64,000 bases of DNA, from NCBI GenBank assembly GCA_036186865.1, contig AP025075.1, forward strand, positions 17,880,019-17,944,018, read 5' to 3'. Source of the stretch: Eustoma russellianum. Taxonomy: Eukaryota > Streptophyta > Magnoliopsida > Gentianales > Gentianaceae. Numbering within the stretch: the stretch's first letter is position 1; every line of letters starts with the position of its first letter. The notes beneath the pieces were generated by a model. That model was given only the letters and a program-made list of their open reading frames with translations. It was not told where the DNA came from and did not search any database. Positions 21,324 to 34,285 of the stretch are shown piece by piece. The translations under genes and the position numbers were made by a program.

Positions 21324-23151
21324 ATGTTTGAAGGTGATGATATATTACTTGAGCCTGTATTTGATCATTTAGAACCAACTCCCCCTGAACAAGGCATGCA
21401 TGAACTCTTAGATGAAATAAATGAAGAGATTTTGCAATTGGAAGATAATACAACTAACTTACAAGATGATTCAATTATATACGACAATGTTCACACTAAT
21501 GAAACATTTGAACAAGATGAGGGTGAACCTAGTCAATCTAGGAATTGGTGGCACCCTAAAGAGTTAATCATTGGGGATCCAAGTGTTGGGGTTAGAACAC
21601 GTAGAAACATAAGTCAACTTGAAGGACATAGCTTAATCTCACACTTAGAACCTAAGAATGTTAAGGAATCTTTAGGTGATATATCATAGATAGATGACAT
21701 GCATGAGGAATTGAACCAATTTACAAGGAACAACGTGTGGGACTTAGTACCTAAACCCGAAAACAAGTCTATAATAGGAACGAAATGGGTATTTAGGAAT
21801 AAAATGGATGAACAAGGAAACATCACACGAAATAAGGCTGGACTAGTCACACAAGGTTATAATCAACAAGAAGGAATAGATTATAAGGAAACCTTTGCAC
21901 CCGTTGCACGACTAGAAGCAATTAGATTATTACTTGCTATTGCAAGTCTAAGCAAAATCAAACTCTTCCAAATAGATGTCAAGAGTGCGTTTTGAATGGA
22001 TACATCCAAGAAGAGGTGTTTGTGAAACAACCTCCAGATTTGAAGATCCAAAGAATCCTAACCATGTATACAAGCTTAAGAAAGCTTTATATGGTTTGAA
22101 ACAAGCTCCAAGAGCTTGGTATGATAGAGTTGCGAACTTTCTTATTGCAAATAATTATCAAAAGGGAACCATAGATAACACATTATTCCTAAGAAGAAAA
22201 GATAATGACTTATAAATAGTTCAAATATATATAGACGATATTATCTTTGGTTCAACTAACCCTACCTTAGTAAAAGACTTCGCAGAGTGTATGAAGTCGG
22301 AGTTTGAAATGTCAATGGTAGGAGAGTTGGATTATTTCTTAGGACTACAAATCAAACAGACCCCTCAAGGAATCCACATTAGCCAACATAAGTATGTCAA
22401 TGATATGATTAAGAAGTTTGGCTTTGAAGAGTTGAAACCAACACCTACAGATATGAGCGTTAGCACCAAACTAGATAAGGATGGAAATGTTAAACCTTTT
22501 GATGACATACTATATAGGTCTATGATTGGCTCACTGTTATATTTAACTGCATCAAGGCCTGACATCATGTTTAGTGTGTGTATGTGTGCTAGGTTTCAAT
22601 CTTGTCCTAAGGTATCTCATTTAGATATCTTAAACACACCTCACTTAGGACTTTGGTATGATAGAAATGCTAAGTTGGAATTACACGCATATAGTGATGC
22701 TGATTATGGTGGTTGCAAATAGATAGAAAATCCCCTGGCAGTACGTGCCAATTCATAGGAACCAACTTGATCTCTTGGTTTTCTAAAAAGCAAGCTAGTG
22801 TAGCTCTTTCTACCACTGAAGCCGAGTATGTAGCCTTAAGCTTATACACTACCCAAATACTTTGGCTTTAACAGCAACTTAGTGATTTTGGCATTAAAAT
22901 GAATAAGATTCCAATTTTTTGTGATAGCACAAGTGCGATCAATCTTTCTCGGAATCCGGTACTTCATTCTAAGGCCAAACACATTAGGTAAGATACCACT
23001 TCCTTCGAGATCATGTTCAAAATGAGGATATAGAAACCATATAAGAACTGATCATCAAATAGCTGATATCTTCACCAAACCCCTTAATCAAGCCAATTTT
23101 GAAAACTTACGAGCCAAGTTAGGTATGATGACTTACGATACCATTGCATAG
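21324..23151 (+). pseudogene. Sire-A reverse transcriptase and RNase H
   Basis: The acidic linker (21324-21689) leads into RT segments 21699-21995 (NQFTRNNVWDLVPKPENKSI; FQIDVKSAF), 21976-22215 (YGLKQAPRAWYD) and 22291-22722 (MSMVGELDYFLGLQI). The catalytic YIDD is at 22228-22239, just after a premature TAA in place of a Leu codon. RNase H begins DADYGGCK at about 22695 and is riddled with stops, but the ending ADIFTKPLNQANFENLRAKL is readable up to 23151. At least two frameshifts (near 21990 and 22720) inactivate it. Confidence 0.85.
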
Positions 23152-23169
23152 TTCTATCTTTTGCATGAT

Positions 23170-23507
23170 TTGCAAAATAAAGGGGGAGATAAAATAAGAA
23201 CATGATTTTAGTTGGTAAGTCATGATTTGGTTGGTTGAATAGTATGCTAAGTTTCAATTGGTATGAGTTTTGGAGCATAGGTTAAGGGGGAGAGTATAAG
23301 TTGAGGGGGAGCACATAAATACATGAGAATTGATGAAAACAATTGATAATTAGTTGGTAATTGGTTTTTAAATACAATTGGTACAAATTTGGTGAAACAA
23401 TTAGTAATTGGTGAGGTATTTGGTGGATTTATGATAAACAATTGGTAAAGAGTTGTGACATTAAAATCATGTTAGGTTATTTTGAAAATCATCCAAAATG
23501 GGGAGAA
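23170..23507 (+). promoter_or_regulatory. Sire-A polypurine tracts
   Basis: The region between RNase H and the 3' LTR contains AAAGGGGGAGAT at about 23177, AAGGGGGAGAG near 23283 and TGAGGGGGAGCAC near 23302. The terminal AAAATGGGGAGAA directly abuts the LTR at 23508. Repeated polypurine tracts are a recognised Sirevirus trait; the last tract would prime plus-strand DNA synthesis. Confidence 0.82.
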
Positions 23508-26023
23508 TGATGAGAAATATGTTTGGATAAGTTTCAAAGTCATGATTTTAAGTGGTAAATACTTAAAAATATTAGACATAGTGTTATATGTGATTAAAAG
23601 TTGAAAAAGTTGACATCAATCTCTCAGGTTGTTGCACTTCGATCCCTCACATTGATCGATCCATGTAAGGCAGTGAAAGTTCAAGACCCTATGGTGAGAC
23701 ATCGATCTCTAAACCTGAGACACATCGATAGATCGATGTATACATCGAACCCTCACTTCGATCGATCGATGTAGGTCAGAAACAAATTCTGAAGCTTACT
23801 GTGAGACATCGATCTCTGAAGCTGAGGCACTTCGACCGATCAATGTCTAGGGTTTTTAGAAATATTTTTCTAAAATGTGATAAGGTGGTTATTTTCATTT
23901 GTACATGATTTATACATGTTCATTATGTGATTATTATGTGTTTTTGATGATTATAAATACATTGTGACTAATGTGCCTTGGAAATTTTTTCAACTTACAA
24001 AAAGGGCAAACTAAATATTCTGAGTTCTGTAGGAACATGATATGGTGGAAATACTTCAAGGATATATTCTTACTTATTCATCATGACAAAGATGATATTA
24101 TGATTTTTTCTTACCATCGGGGTTATTTCTGGAGTTTTCTCACACCATGGGTATTTTGGTCATTTCACCTCTGAGGGTATTTTTGGTATTTTCACTCAAG
24201 GAATCTCTTGAGCATATTATTATCTTCATTCTGGATTTGAGTTAATATTATCTTGAAGATTATATGGTGATTCTTTATCTTATTCTCTCAAATGATGATA
24301 TTATTGACTATAGCGGGATATGTGATGAGTTGTGATGTCACATTCTATTTCTTTCTTAAAGACCCTCTTATATATGTTATGGGAGCATATTTTTCATCAT
24401 TATTCAGAGATATCAAAGGTGTTAAAGGTGTGGAAATGATCACTACGTACAAGAAGAAATAGTTGGAATTTTAGTGTTATATATTGGCACAATCTTGTCA
24501 ATTATTATTTGGTGATTTCTTCTTCAAAAATTTGAGTTGATATACATATACATATGTGCAAAAATGGCTACAAGGTATTTTCAGCAGAATTTTTTGAGTC
24601 AAAAAGTAGTCTTCACATGCCCTATTCTTGTGCTTCAAGTGGAGGGTATTTTGATGGTATTATTCTCTCTTATTATCTTCATTTTACAAAGAATAATCAA
24701 GATTATTACTTGGAAATTTCAACTTTGAACCTAAAGGCTACATTATTTTGTTGGAGCTGAATTTGAGTTGTTTTTATCCAAGAAAAGTCAGCCTCACATG
24801 TCATATGTTTATACCAAGAAGTTGAGGTTTTATTGCTGGAATTATCTCTATTTTGCTAAGGATAAATCAAGACACTTCCAAGGTGTAAAAATCGGCCAAA
24901 AAGGTGTGTTCAAGATGGACCAATTATGTTGTCTTATTTTGCCAAGTGTTCAAGGCCAACCAATGATGTGAAGACACTTGGACTTGATGATAAAGATGAT
25001 GACACATGTGAATTCTTATCTACAAGCCTCAATTCACACTATAAATAGGAGGCAATGGTGAAGAAGATGAAACACACTTGAAGCTCACTTGAAAGAATTT
25101 GTTGAATTGTCTAACTATCATCTTCTTGTTGTGGTTCTTGTTCTATTCTTTGTAGCAAAGGTGTTCTTGTTGTATTTGTTGAGCTACAAGCCTCTTGAGC
25201 TTCATTTGTAAGATTAATTAGCCAATTCTATAAGGCTACATCAATAGGAGGTAGAGGTGTTGCAACTAAGTGTTGCATAGAAGGTGTTCATCCAAGTCTT
25301 GAATTGGGTTGGTGTATAACCCAAAGATCAAGCTTGGTTCTTGTTGTAAGGTGATTCATATCATAGTGAAATCCAAGGAAATGTGTTCCTTGGGACTGGA
25401 GTAGGTCACATTGACTGAACCATGATAAATCCTCGGTGTTCTTGTCTTGTTTCTACCTTTCTGTTTTCTGCCTATTTTTACTGCAGTTTTCACACAACTT
25501 CTTTCAGTCTTTCAGTCTTTGCAAGATAACTGCTCCAATCTAGCTGCAATCTGACCAGTTTTTAGAAAACTTAAATTTTGTATTAATCAAGAATTGTTTA
25601 AGTCCGGGGCCTTTTGAAAACATCAACTACACATCCTAAGGAGTGTTTTGATATAAAGATCAACCTTTTTGGTTGAGTATTCAAAGAAAAACACGTTTTT
25701 CAAAATCAGCAACATTCAGTTCAATTCTGTCTAGATTGACCATATGAACCTTTTTATTTGTTTGAAGGGTCAAAAAATCTTATTTTTGTCTGATGTTTGG
25801 ACAGAGCCTTGTTAACACATTGAAGTTAAGTTCTGAAAAGTTTCATAATTTTTGGAGTTGTGTACACTTATTTTTGAATGTTTTAAGAACATGTTCTAAA
25901 TCTGAGGTAGTCTCAGATTCTGCTTTCAAAGGGGTTTTTAATCAAGGTTAGTAATGTAATTTCTGCTAACCACTGTTCACCCCCTTCCTCTAGTGGTGTT
26001 CATTGCAGGTGCACGGTCCAACA
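23508..26023 (+). repeat. Sire-A 3' LTR (2,516 bp)
   Basis: Starts TGATGAGAAATATG after the polypurine tract and ends GGTCCAACA before the duplicated target AGTAC. It is collinear with the 5' LTR but lacks two blocks of about 119 bp each and one ATCGATCGAT palindrome. A TATA box is at 25040-25047. Confidence 0.94.
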
Positions 26024-26028
26024 AGTAC

Positions 26029-28274
26029 GTCAATCACGTTGATGTTCTCAATCTTTGCAAATCTGAGAATCAGATTGCACTAGTCTCAAATCTATTAATG
26101 TTTGACTGACTTATACTTATCCAAATGAGATGAAACCTATGCCAAATGAAAGCTAGGACGTGTAGCTATGTTTCTGCAAAAGTTTGTGATTTTGGAAAAT
26201 CGTTTGCTATTTTTAGCGTGCTAATGAAAATGATGCAAAAAACAGGAACTGAAAGTAAAAGTGCTAAAAAGTAAGAACACCGAGATTTTATACTGGTTTG
26301 ATTAAAACAACATACTCCAGTATTCGAGGACACCTTCCTCGGTTTTCACTAAACATAAAAAATCTTGACTCAAGGGTGAGTATAGTGCACCAACTACACT
26401 CTTTTACAATCAAACAAATAAATAAACCAATACGAACACCACCACCGATCGAGTGAAGGCTTGATCACACATTGATTAACATTTTACACGAGATGAATGT
26501 ACGCGGTTGGTTTACACAAAACCTATATAGTATATGGAAAATATGTATGATAGGCTTGAGTCCAAGAGCAAGAGAAACAAATGGAAGAAGAAGAGAGTAG
26601 TCTTGCTTTGAACTTGTAAGAGTATGCACTTTGCTTAACCTTGTCTGGCACCATCTTATCCCTTTTTATAGTGTTGTTGGCCGCCTCTAGGGTTTGATTT
26701 CTTCCTTGAGAATTGTCTTGAATACCCTTATAAGATTGCTTTGTATAGATGGTGACACAACCTTGCTAACTTGGTGCAACATGATTGGATGAATGACTTG
26801 CCTTCGCCTATTTGTCACTTCTTGATAGGTCATCTTTAATCCACCTTGGCACACCTTAAATTAGCTGAAATTTCTTCTTAAAAATCTGAAACATGTGCTC
26901 AAAATCAAGGTGATTAACTTCCAAATAATCATGATACAATCCCCTTAAATTTTGGAATAAAATTGAAGACAAATAATATGCAAAAATAGGCCAGCTCCTT
27001 GTCCATGTGCTGAAATTTTCAGCATGTGGTTTATTTGAATTTTTTCCTTGTGTGTTGCCCTCTTCAATGTCACCAATCATGTGTGGCTTATTCTCCACCA
27101 ATTAAAGTGTCAAATAAGCTCCACTTAGGCTCCAAAAATGCTGAACTAGGCATGTACATTCAGCTGCACATGTGTTGAATTCTTGTTATGTAAACTTTGT
27201 CAAATAATGCATAATCTTCACATACATGGTAACTTTAAATCAGCCCTAATTTGATTTTTATAGAGCACTCTAACATGTCTTGAATGTGTAAAAAGTTTCT
27301 AGATACATGTTACACTCATGAAGAAAACGTCCCATGTGTGTAGGGTTGTAGAAAACCGAATTTTCGACTTTTGTCGATTACACGATTTTTCTTTGATTAA
27401 TTTCAAACTTCGTAGACATGTAATATATATTATGTCACACATAATATACATAAAATGAGGTGTATATTCAGCTCTAATGTCTGATGTTAAAACCTCCCCC
27501 ATGTGACAAAATAGGCTTAACTTTGAATTCTCCACAAATATAGGCTAAATGGTGGGTGCTTTGTGTGTGCAAACATGGTATGACCTTGTGGCTGAATATG
27601 TCATACGGATCAAAAAAATTTGGAATATTTTTAGTGTATATAGGCTGTCCATCTTTATATGCCAAGTACATGACATGTCACCCGATATGACAATTTTCGG
27701 TTTATGACCTTGTGACATGTCATTATAATTTTGATGTCACTATGACTTTGTATTATATGATATGAGACCTGTATATACACATAAATATGATGTGTATATA
27801 GTGGTATGACGTTGACGTACGTTTATAATGTATATGACGTGTCGGTGGAACGTCAGAATATAAGTATATAGTGTCTTTAAAAAAATTTGTATATGAAATA
27901 TATATATGTATGTGGCGTATGATTTAAGGTGTAGAGATGAAGAGACTTTCCATTTCAAGTTTGTTGCCATATAGCTCTCTCCAAATATATCTTCATTTAA
28001 TGAACTAGTTAGTTCGTTAACTCAAGCACTTCACTTAAAGAACTAATTTAATTCATTAATCATGACACCTCAAAATAGTATAAAGACAACAAATGTTTGC
28101 CATATGATGTAAGCTTTAACGCTTCATGGCACGTTAGTATGACAACATTATATATAAATATGTAAAGCATTTTTATCAAGTCATATATCAAGTAACACTT
28201 ATTTAATGCATTTCTAACACATGTAACATCTAAATCATGCATTTTTAAATCACTCAAATCCTGAGTTCTCAACA
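26029..28274 (-). repeat. Sire-B 3' LTR, proximal part
   Basis: It continues the LTR interrupted by Sire-A and matches 41520-43265 plus 59126-59483 of the other copy. The inner end reads CTCAACA at 28268-28274, i.e. TGTTGAG on the minus strand, next to the polypurine tract. It contains a minus-strand TATA-like TATAAAAAGG (26670-26661) and a cluster of ACGT/TGACG motifs at about 27806-27860. Confidence 0.9.
26661..26670 (-). promoter_or_regulatory. TATA box of the Sire-B 3' LTR
   Basis: The minus strand reads CAACACTATAAAAAGGGATAAG, the same position and CACTATAAA context as the Sire-A TATA box. In the other Sire-B LTR (near 41995) the same site reads TGTAAAAAGG and is damaged. Confidence 0.6.
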
Positions 28275-28490
28275 ATCTCCCCCTTTTGATGATTTGCAAA
28301 ATAACATTTATCCATGATTTAAATGTGATCACTCTCCCTTACAATTATGCACAAATTTAAAATTTGAATTTCATAATCTCGTGCTCCCCCTTAAATCACG
28401 CTTCTCACTCCCCATAATCTCGTGCTCCCCCTTAAATCATGCTTCTCTCTCTCCCTTAAATCATGCTTTTCTTTCCCTCTTTATTTTGTA
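28275..28490 (-). promoter_or_regulatory. Sire-B polypurine tract array
   Basis: The minus strand has AAAAGGGGGAGAT immediately inside the 3' LTR, followed by several TAAGGGGGAGCACGA-like repeats near 28382-28435 and TTAAGGGAGAGAGAG near 28460. This matches the multiplied polypurine tracts of Sireviruses and fixes the element orientation. Confidence 0.8.
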
Positions 28491-28533
28491 AATGTCATCA
28501 AAAATATAAGTAAGAATGGAAAGAAATAGCAGT

Positions 28534-30745
28534 TTATAGCATATCAATAAAAATCATGCCTAATTTTGAGCGTAAATTTTTATACGTGGCTTGATTAAGT
28601 GCTTTTGTGAATGTGTCAGATACTTGTGCTTCAGTACGGACATGTTCTATAACAATATCACCACTGTTTACATGATCATGAAGAATGTGACATCGTACCT
28701 CCATATGTTTTGCCTTATAATGTAAAACGGAGTTCTTAGACAGGTTCCTAGCACTCATACTATCACAATATATAGGGATGCGATTTACAGCTATTCCAAA
28801 ATCGGATACTTGTTGTTTTAGCCATAATAGTTGTGTGCAACAAGACTAAGTGTCATGCATTCTGCTTCAGTGGTAGATAATGCTGCACTAGCTTTCTTCT
28901 TCGAAAACCAAGATATTAATGAATTGACGATGAATTGACATGTACCACTTGTGCTTTTTCTATCTATTTTACATCTGCCATAATCCGCATCAGTATAGGC
29001 ATTCAAGTTAAATTCACAATTTTTATCATACCAAATACCTAATGTGGGAGTATGCTTAATGTACCGAAATATCCTTTTTACAGCATTATAGTCTGAAAAT
29101 TTAGGATTACTTTGAAAACGGCACACATAAAAACACTAAACATGATATCGGGTCTACTTGTCGTAAGATAAAGCAAAGAACCAATCATAGACCTATACAA
29201 ACCATTATCAAAGTCTTTTCCATTTTCATCTTTATCGAGTTTAGTGGTTACACTCATAGGGGTGGGAGATGGTTTCAAGTTTTCAAATTTAAACTTTTTA
29301 ATCATATCATTCACGTATTTAACTTGACTTATATGTATGCTTTTAATAGTTTTAATTTGCAAGCCAAGAAAATAATTTAACTCACCAACCATAGACATCT
29401 CAAATTCAATTTTATGCACGTTTCAAATTCTTCGACTAGCTTATGACATGTAGATCCAAAGACAATATCATCAACATAAATTTGAATAATGAGTAAATCC
29501 AATTTTTCTTGTTTCAAGAATAAAGTACTATCTATGGTTCTTCTTTTAAATCCGTTTTCAAAAAGAAAAGTAGCAAAACAATCGTACCAAGCCTTAGGTG
29601 CGTGTTTTAAACCATATAATGTCTTATTTAACTTATACACATGATTAGGCTATTTTATATCCTCAAAGCCAGGTGGTTGTTTTACATAGACTTGTTCTTG
29701 CATAAAATCGTTTAAGAATGCAATTCTTACGTCCATTTGATAAAGTTTTAAAATCCTTTATACAAGCAATAGCAAGCAATAATCGTATAGCTTCTAAGCG
29801 TGCTACAGGTGCAAATGTTCCTTCATAATCTATTCCCTCTTCTTGATTATAGTCTTGTGCTACAAGCTTTGCTTTGTTTCTAACGGCTTTACCATCTTCA
29901 TTCATTTTGTTACTAAAGACCCACTTTGTGCCTATTATTGTTTTATCTTGCAGTTGGGGTAATAAATCCCACACATCATTTCTTGTGAATTGATTTAGTT
30001 TATCATGCATAGCGTCAATCCAAGAAGAATCATTCAAAGCATCAAACACATTCTTGGATTCTAATTCAGATATCATAGCATGGAATTGATTTATTTCATC
30101 TTGATTTATTCTTCTACGTGGTTGTACACCTTGTGTTATGTTGCCTATGATGAGGTCATATGGGTGATCCATATGCCATCTTGGTTGATTATTTTCCAAG
30201 TTTTCATGCATTTCTAGTGTGTCATGTTCATCATGTATGATATCTTCTTTTATATCATCTGTCACGGGCTTTAGTTCAAAATCATCATCATATTCTTTAT
30301 TTATTTCATATTTATTAAATTCATTTAATTTCACATGAATAGATTCTAAAATCTGTCTAGTGATAGGATCGTAACATCTATATGCCTTAGAATTCACAGA
30401 ATATCCAACAAACATGCATTCAATAGATTTAGACTCAAATTTATCTAGATTATCTTTTGTGTTTAAGACAAAGCATTTACAACCAAACACATGAAAATAA
30501 TCAATCTTAGGCATGCAATCATTCAAAATTTCATAAGGGGTTTTGTTTATTTTCTTTCTAATCAATAAGCTGTTAACTATATAGTATGCAAAATTTACTA
30601 CTTCCGCCCACAAAACTCTAGGTAACTTATTTTCACATAGCGTGGTTCTCACAATTTCTTGTAACATCCTATTATTTCTTTCTACCACTCCATTTAATTG
30701 TGGTGTTCTAGATGGTGATAATACCTTTTTCTTCACAAAATGCAA
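28534..30745 (-). pseudogene. Sire-B reverse transcriptase, RNase H and integrase end
   Basis: The segment 30745-29663 joins the integrase C-terminus (RTPQLNGVVERNNRMLQEIV, catalytic Glu present; KVINK-type and VFGCKCFVLN blocks) to the start of RT (NDVWDLLPQLQDKTIIGTKW). RT continues at 29640-29377 with LYGLKHAPKAWYD and the catalytic YVDD, then 29419-29078. RNase H is at 29126-28818 (YTDADYGRCKIDRKSTSGTC) and 28758-28534, ending with FTKALNQATYKNLRSKLGMI. Frame changes at about 29660, 29380, 29080 and 28815 break it. The gene order confirms Ty1/copia. Confidence 0.88.
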
Positions 30746-31257
30746 TCATGTCTTTATTTTTAAATTCGACGCCTCTATCACTCCTAATCTTTTTCACATT
30801 TAAACCACACTCATTTTCAAGTGGTTTTATTAATTTAGCAATCTCAATGGCACTATCATCTTTATTGACAAGAAATAAAGTCCATGTATAACGAGAAAAA
30901 TCGTCAACGATGACACATGCATAATGTTACCCACCAAGTCTTCTAGTACGACTAGGACCAAACAAATCAATGTGTAATAGTTCTAAGACTCTCAACAACA
31001 CTCAACACTCATACCCAGTATATCCTGACGACAGCAAAAGCTATCGCTAGGGTCTGGAGGTGAAAGGCAGGCAAACAATACCTCCATCCCAAGGGCTAGA
31101 GAGTTTGCTTCCAGTGAGACCCCGTGTTCTGTGTATCTGCCTAAGTAGTGCAATAATAGGAACATGTACTATAAAATAGCTTTTACTAAACATAAATAGA
31201 ATGCAATAGTTCTAAGACTCTAGATGTGCTAATTTCATTCTTAGACTTAAGTGATTC
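30746..31257 (-). pseudogene. Sire-B integrase core, interrupted by an SINE
   Basis: On either side of the SINE the minus strand reads SKNEISTSRV and LELLHIDLFGPSRTRRLGG (catalytic Asp), then a TAA stop, then HYACVIVDDFSRYTWTLFLV and KKIRSDRGVEFKNKD (second Asp). The SINE separates the two halves at 30993-31204, and Sire-C separates them from the zinc-finger part at 38484-38766. Confidence 0.8.
30993..31204 (-). mobile_element. Au-like SINE
   Basis: A 212-bp insertion flanked by perfect 17-bp direct repeats (30976-30992 and 31205-31221, beginning AATAGTTCTAAG). On the minus strand it contains GGGGTCTCACTGGAAGCAAA, CTCTCTAGCCC and CCTCCAGACCC, the arrangement of the plant Au-type SINE body. 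It ends with a TTG-rich tail (GAGTGTTGAGTGTTGTTG). It is a non-coding, tRNA-derived retroposon mobilised by LINE machinery. The family assignment is from recalled consensus features and should be confirmed by alignment. It interrupts the Sire-B integrase. Confidence 0.78.
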
Positions 31258-31262
31258 ACATG

Positions 31263-34200
31263 TGTAGGATCTGCAAGGCACCACTAGAAGGGGGGGTTGA
31301 ATAGTGGGTGCGGAAAATGTGGTTTTTAAAATTTCTTTAAACTTGAACAATTCAAGTTCTGAAAACAGATTCTGTTTTCAGGACCAGTATTAAAACGTTT
31401 TGAAAACTAGGTTGTAGGCCTTCAAAAATTCTGAAATTTGGAGAGAACTTAGAATCAGATGTTATGAGTATCTCCTAAAAATTTCAGATTTAAATTCAAC
31501 CTCTAACCCCTTGAAAATTTGTTGGTGGTCAGATTGCGCAAATCTGCCAGAACCGATACACTGATTTGCAAAATTAATTCCAATTTGTACACAACTCCAA
31601 ATGCTTTGAAAATTTAACCACTAACCCCTTATGTGTTATATTTAAATGGGTTGAAACAGTTTTGAAGAATTCTTTTGGGAAGTTAGTCAAATACGATCAA
31701 AGTCTCAACCTTTGGAAGCCTGAAAATCAGACTGCACTAGTCTCAGAACTTTGGACGTTTGAATGACTTATACTTATCCAAAAGGGTTGAAACTTGCGCC
31801 AAAAGAACCCTAGAACGTGTGGTTATATTTTCTGAAAGTTTCGTGATTTTTGAAATTCGTTTACTATTTTTACGAACGTGATTAAAAACAGTAAACAGTG
31901 CTGAAACAGAAAATCAGTGCTGAAAGTAAATGACACCAAGAATTTTATACTGGTTCGGTTATCAACAACCTACTCCAGTCTTCAAGGAACACCTTCCTTG
32001 GTTCACACTAATCACACAACTCAAAAACACCTTACCACAGGGTTGATAGAGTTACACCTAACTCCAACCCTTTACAAACCTTGTATAGTGAATACAATTT
32101 GCACGAACACCACCACCTCGCAAGAATGAAGATTGATCACACCTTGATCAATCTTTTACAAAGATATATGAATGGTGGTTTATATGAAGCCTATTCAAGA
32201 TTGAAAGAATATGAATACAATAGGCTTACAAGAAGAAAGAAAGAAAGAGAGAATGTAGAAGAAGAACTAGGCTTTTGATCACTTTGATTTTGCAATGCTT
32301 GGCCTTGTTTTGTTTGCTCTCCTCTTCTCTTTTTAATTGCAGCCGTCCCCTCCTAGGGTTTCTCCCCTCTTAAAAATTGTCTTTTAAGTCCTTGAGATAG
32401 TGTAAGACATCATGGTGACAATGCTTTGCTTGCTTGGCATCATTCTATTGGATCATCATTTAGTCTTTGCTTACTTGGCACCTCTTTATTGGCTCAATAT
32501 TGTCAACATGATGACATGGAAAAAACCTGAGATTAACACTTTAAACATGTGCCAATATCAATCATAAAATCATACCATAAGTCAAGAGATACACCATAAA
32601 TTGCAAGACAAAAATTCCTTCCCAACTAAGTTATGAAAATCGCCCATTAAGTGATTTACCATGCTGAATTTTCAGCATGTGTGACATGGTTGTATAATTC
32701 CAAATGTTACCATTTTCTATCATCAATTTATGATAAATATCTTTATCACATTGAGAATGAACTTGGACACCAATATGGACTAAATTTCAGCCACTATACA
32801 TTACACACATGCTGAAATTTTCAGCATGTGTGATATTAAAAATATCACCATTTTAATTTTATTAATTAATTCAAAACATTACCATAACATCCTCAATTAA
32901 TCCTCATGATTCAAGATACAAAATATAGCTCATTTAAAGGGCAAAAAATCGGCCATACTACAACACACATGCAGAATTTTCAGCATGTGTCATATATGTG
33001 ACATAGTTTGAAATGTTACCTTTTGTAGCTCATTCCTTTATGTCACCAACTTTGTTTAATTGATTATTGACCAATCAATATGCCAAAAAGGCTCCAAATA
33101 AGCTCCATCTTGGCTGTTCTAGGCGTTGGTAATATGTTTGGCATGTGCTGAATATTATTTTTGCTAACTTTGTAAAATAGTGCACATTTAATAATACACA
33201 CATGTAATATTCCAATCAGCCCTTAATTTAATTTTCTAGAACACTTTAAGATGTATATCATATGTAAAAAGTGTCTAGATACGTGTCACATGATGTTCAA
33301 GAAAAACGTTCCATGTTATGTGCGTAGAAAACCGAATTTTCGATATTTATCGATTACCCGATTTTTCTCTAATTTAAATTCCAACTTTTGCACATGATAT
33401 ATATATTATGTTATACATAATATATATAATATATACTTTAAATCTCAGCACTTGGCTGATTTAAAGTGGTACCATAAACATGTGACAAAATTAAAATTGG
33501 AATCTTCACATTTTGGCCTAAATGTGGGGTGATTTGTGTGTGCCAACATGGAAAGTATTTTTGGCTAATCACACCATGTGTACCACAAAATTTTCATCAA
33601 TTTTTGATGTATATGGGCTGGCCATTTAATTATGGCAAGTACATGACACGTTGGCGAAGTTTCGGTATTCGCCCGATACAACAAATTTTGGTTTAGAACC
33701 TTTTATCGTGTCGTATTTACTTTGTCATCACCATATCTTATATCATATGATATAAGACCTGAATATACTCATAAATATGAGTTAAGTATAGTGGTGTGAC
33801 GTTAACGTACGTACGTAAGATATATAACGTGTCGGTAGTACGTTGGAATACATGTGTATGTGTCTTTTATAAAAAATCTGAAAATATAGCATATATATGT
33901 ATAAGTGGCGTGTGGAATTAAATGTGGGGAGGAGGAGAAGACTTTCCTTCCATAGCCTTGTTGCCTTTGTGCCTTTTTCCAAATGCATCTTCCTTTAATG
34001 AACTACTTAGTTTATTAAACTAAGTACTTCACTTAATGAACTACTTTAGTTCATTTATTGTGGCACCTGAAAATAGTATAAACTCAACAAATGTTCGCCA
34101 TATGATGTAAGCTTTAATGTTTCATGGCTTGTTAGTACGGCAACATAATATATATGCTAAATAAGGCAAGTAATGGCAAGTTATCATGCACACATGTACA

Positions 34201-34285
34201 CTTATGCACGTTTATATCTTATGCTCGTTTTTGTGCACATTTAAATCATGCATTTGAAAATCACTCAAACCCCTTTTTCTCTACA
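31263..34285 (-). repeat. Sire-C 3' LTR (3,023 bp)
   Basis: Plus-strand ends are TGTAGGATC and CTCTACA, giving TGTAG/CTACA inverted termini. It is nearly identical along its length to 35456-38478. It includes three CATGCTGAA-type palindromes (32660, 32805, 32965) and an ACGT cluster near 33798-33845. Confidence 0.95.
32660..32990. repeat. Three spaced 20-27 bp palindromes in the Sire-C LTR
   Basis: Near-perfect palindromes with half-site ACACATGCTGAAA occur at 32660-32679, 32805-32831 and 32965-32990, about 150 bp apart. The right LTR has them at 36853, 36998 and 37158. Single related copies are in the Sire-B LTRs at 27003-27029 and 42332-42354. Confidence 0.9.

Larger units (their letters stand above)
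14922..26023 (+). mobile_element. Sire-A: Ty1/copia Sirevirus inserted in the Sire-B LTR
   Basis: An 11.1-kb plus-strand element. LTRs are 14922-17684 and 23508-26023, both ending CAACA; the left begins TGTTG and the right TGATG. The target duplication AGTAC is perfect (14917-14921 and 26024-26028). The empty site survives in the other Sire-B LTR near 41515 as AAGTATGTCAATC. Gag, a damaged protease, integrase, RT and RNase H follow in copia order, then several polypurine tracts. Multiple stops and frameshifts make it non-autonomous today. Confidence 0.95.

Noticed and set aside
31917..32278. Open frames of 65-70 codons repeated at 36110-36471 and at 33782/37975
   Set aside because: They lie inside the Sire-C LTRs and are duplicated because the LTRs are. 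No start context, motif or constraint is visible.
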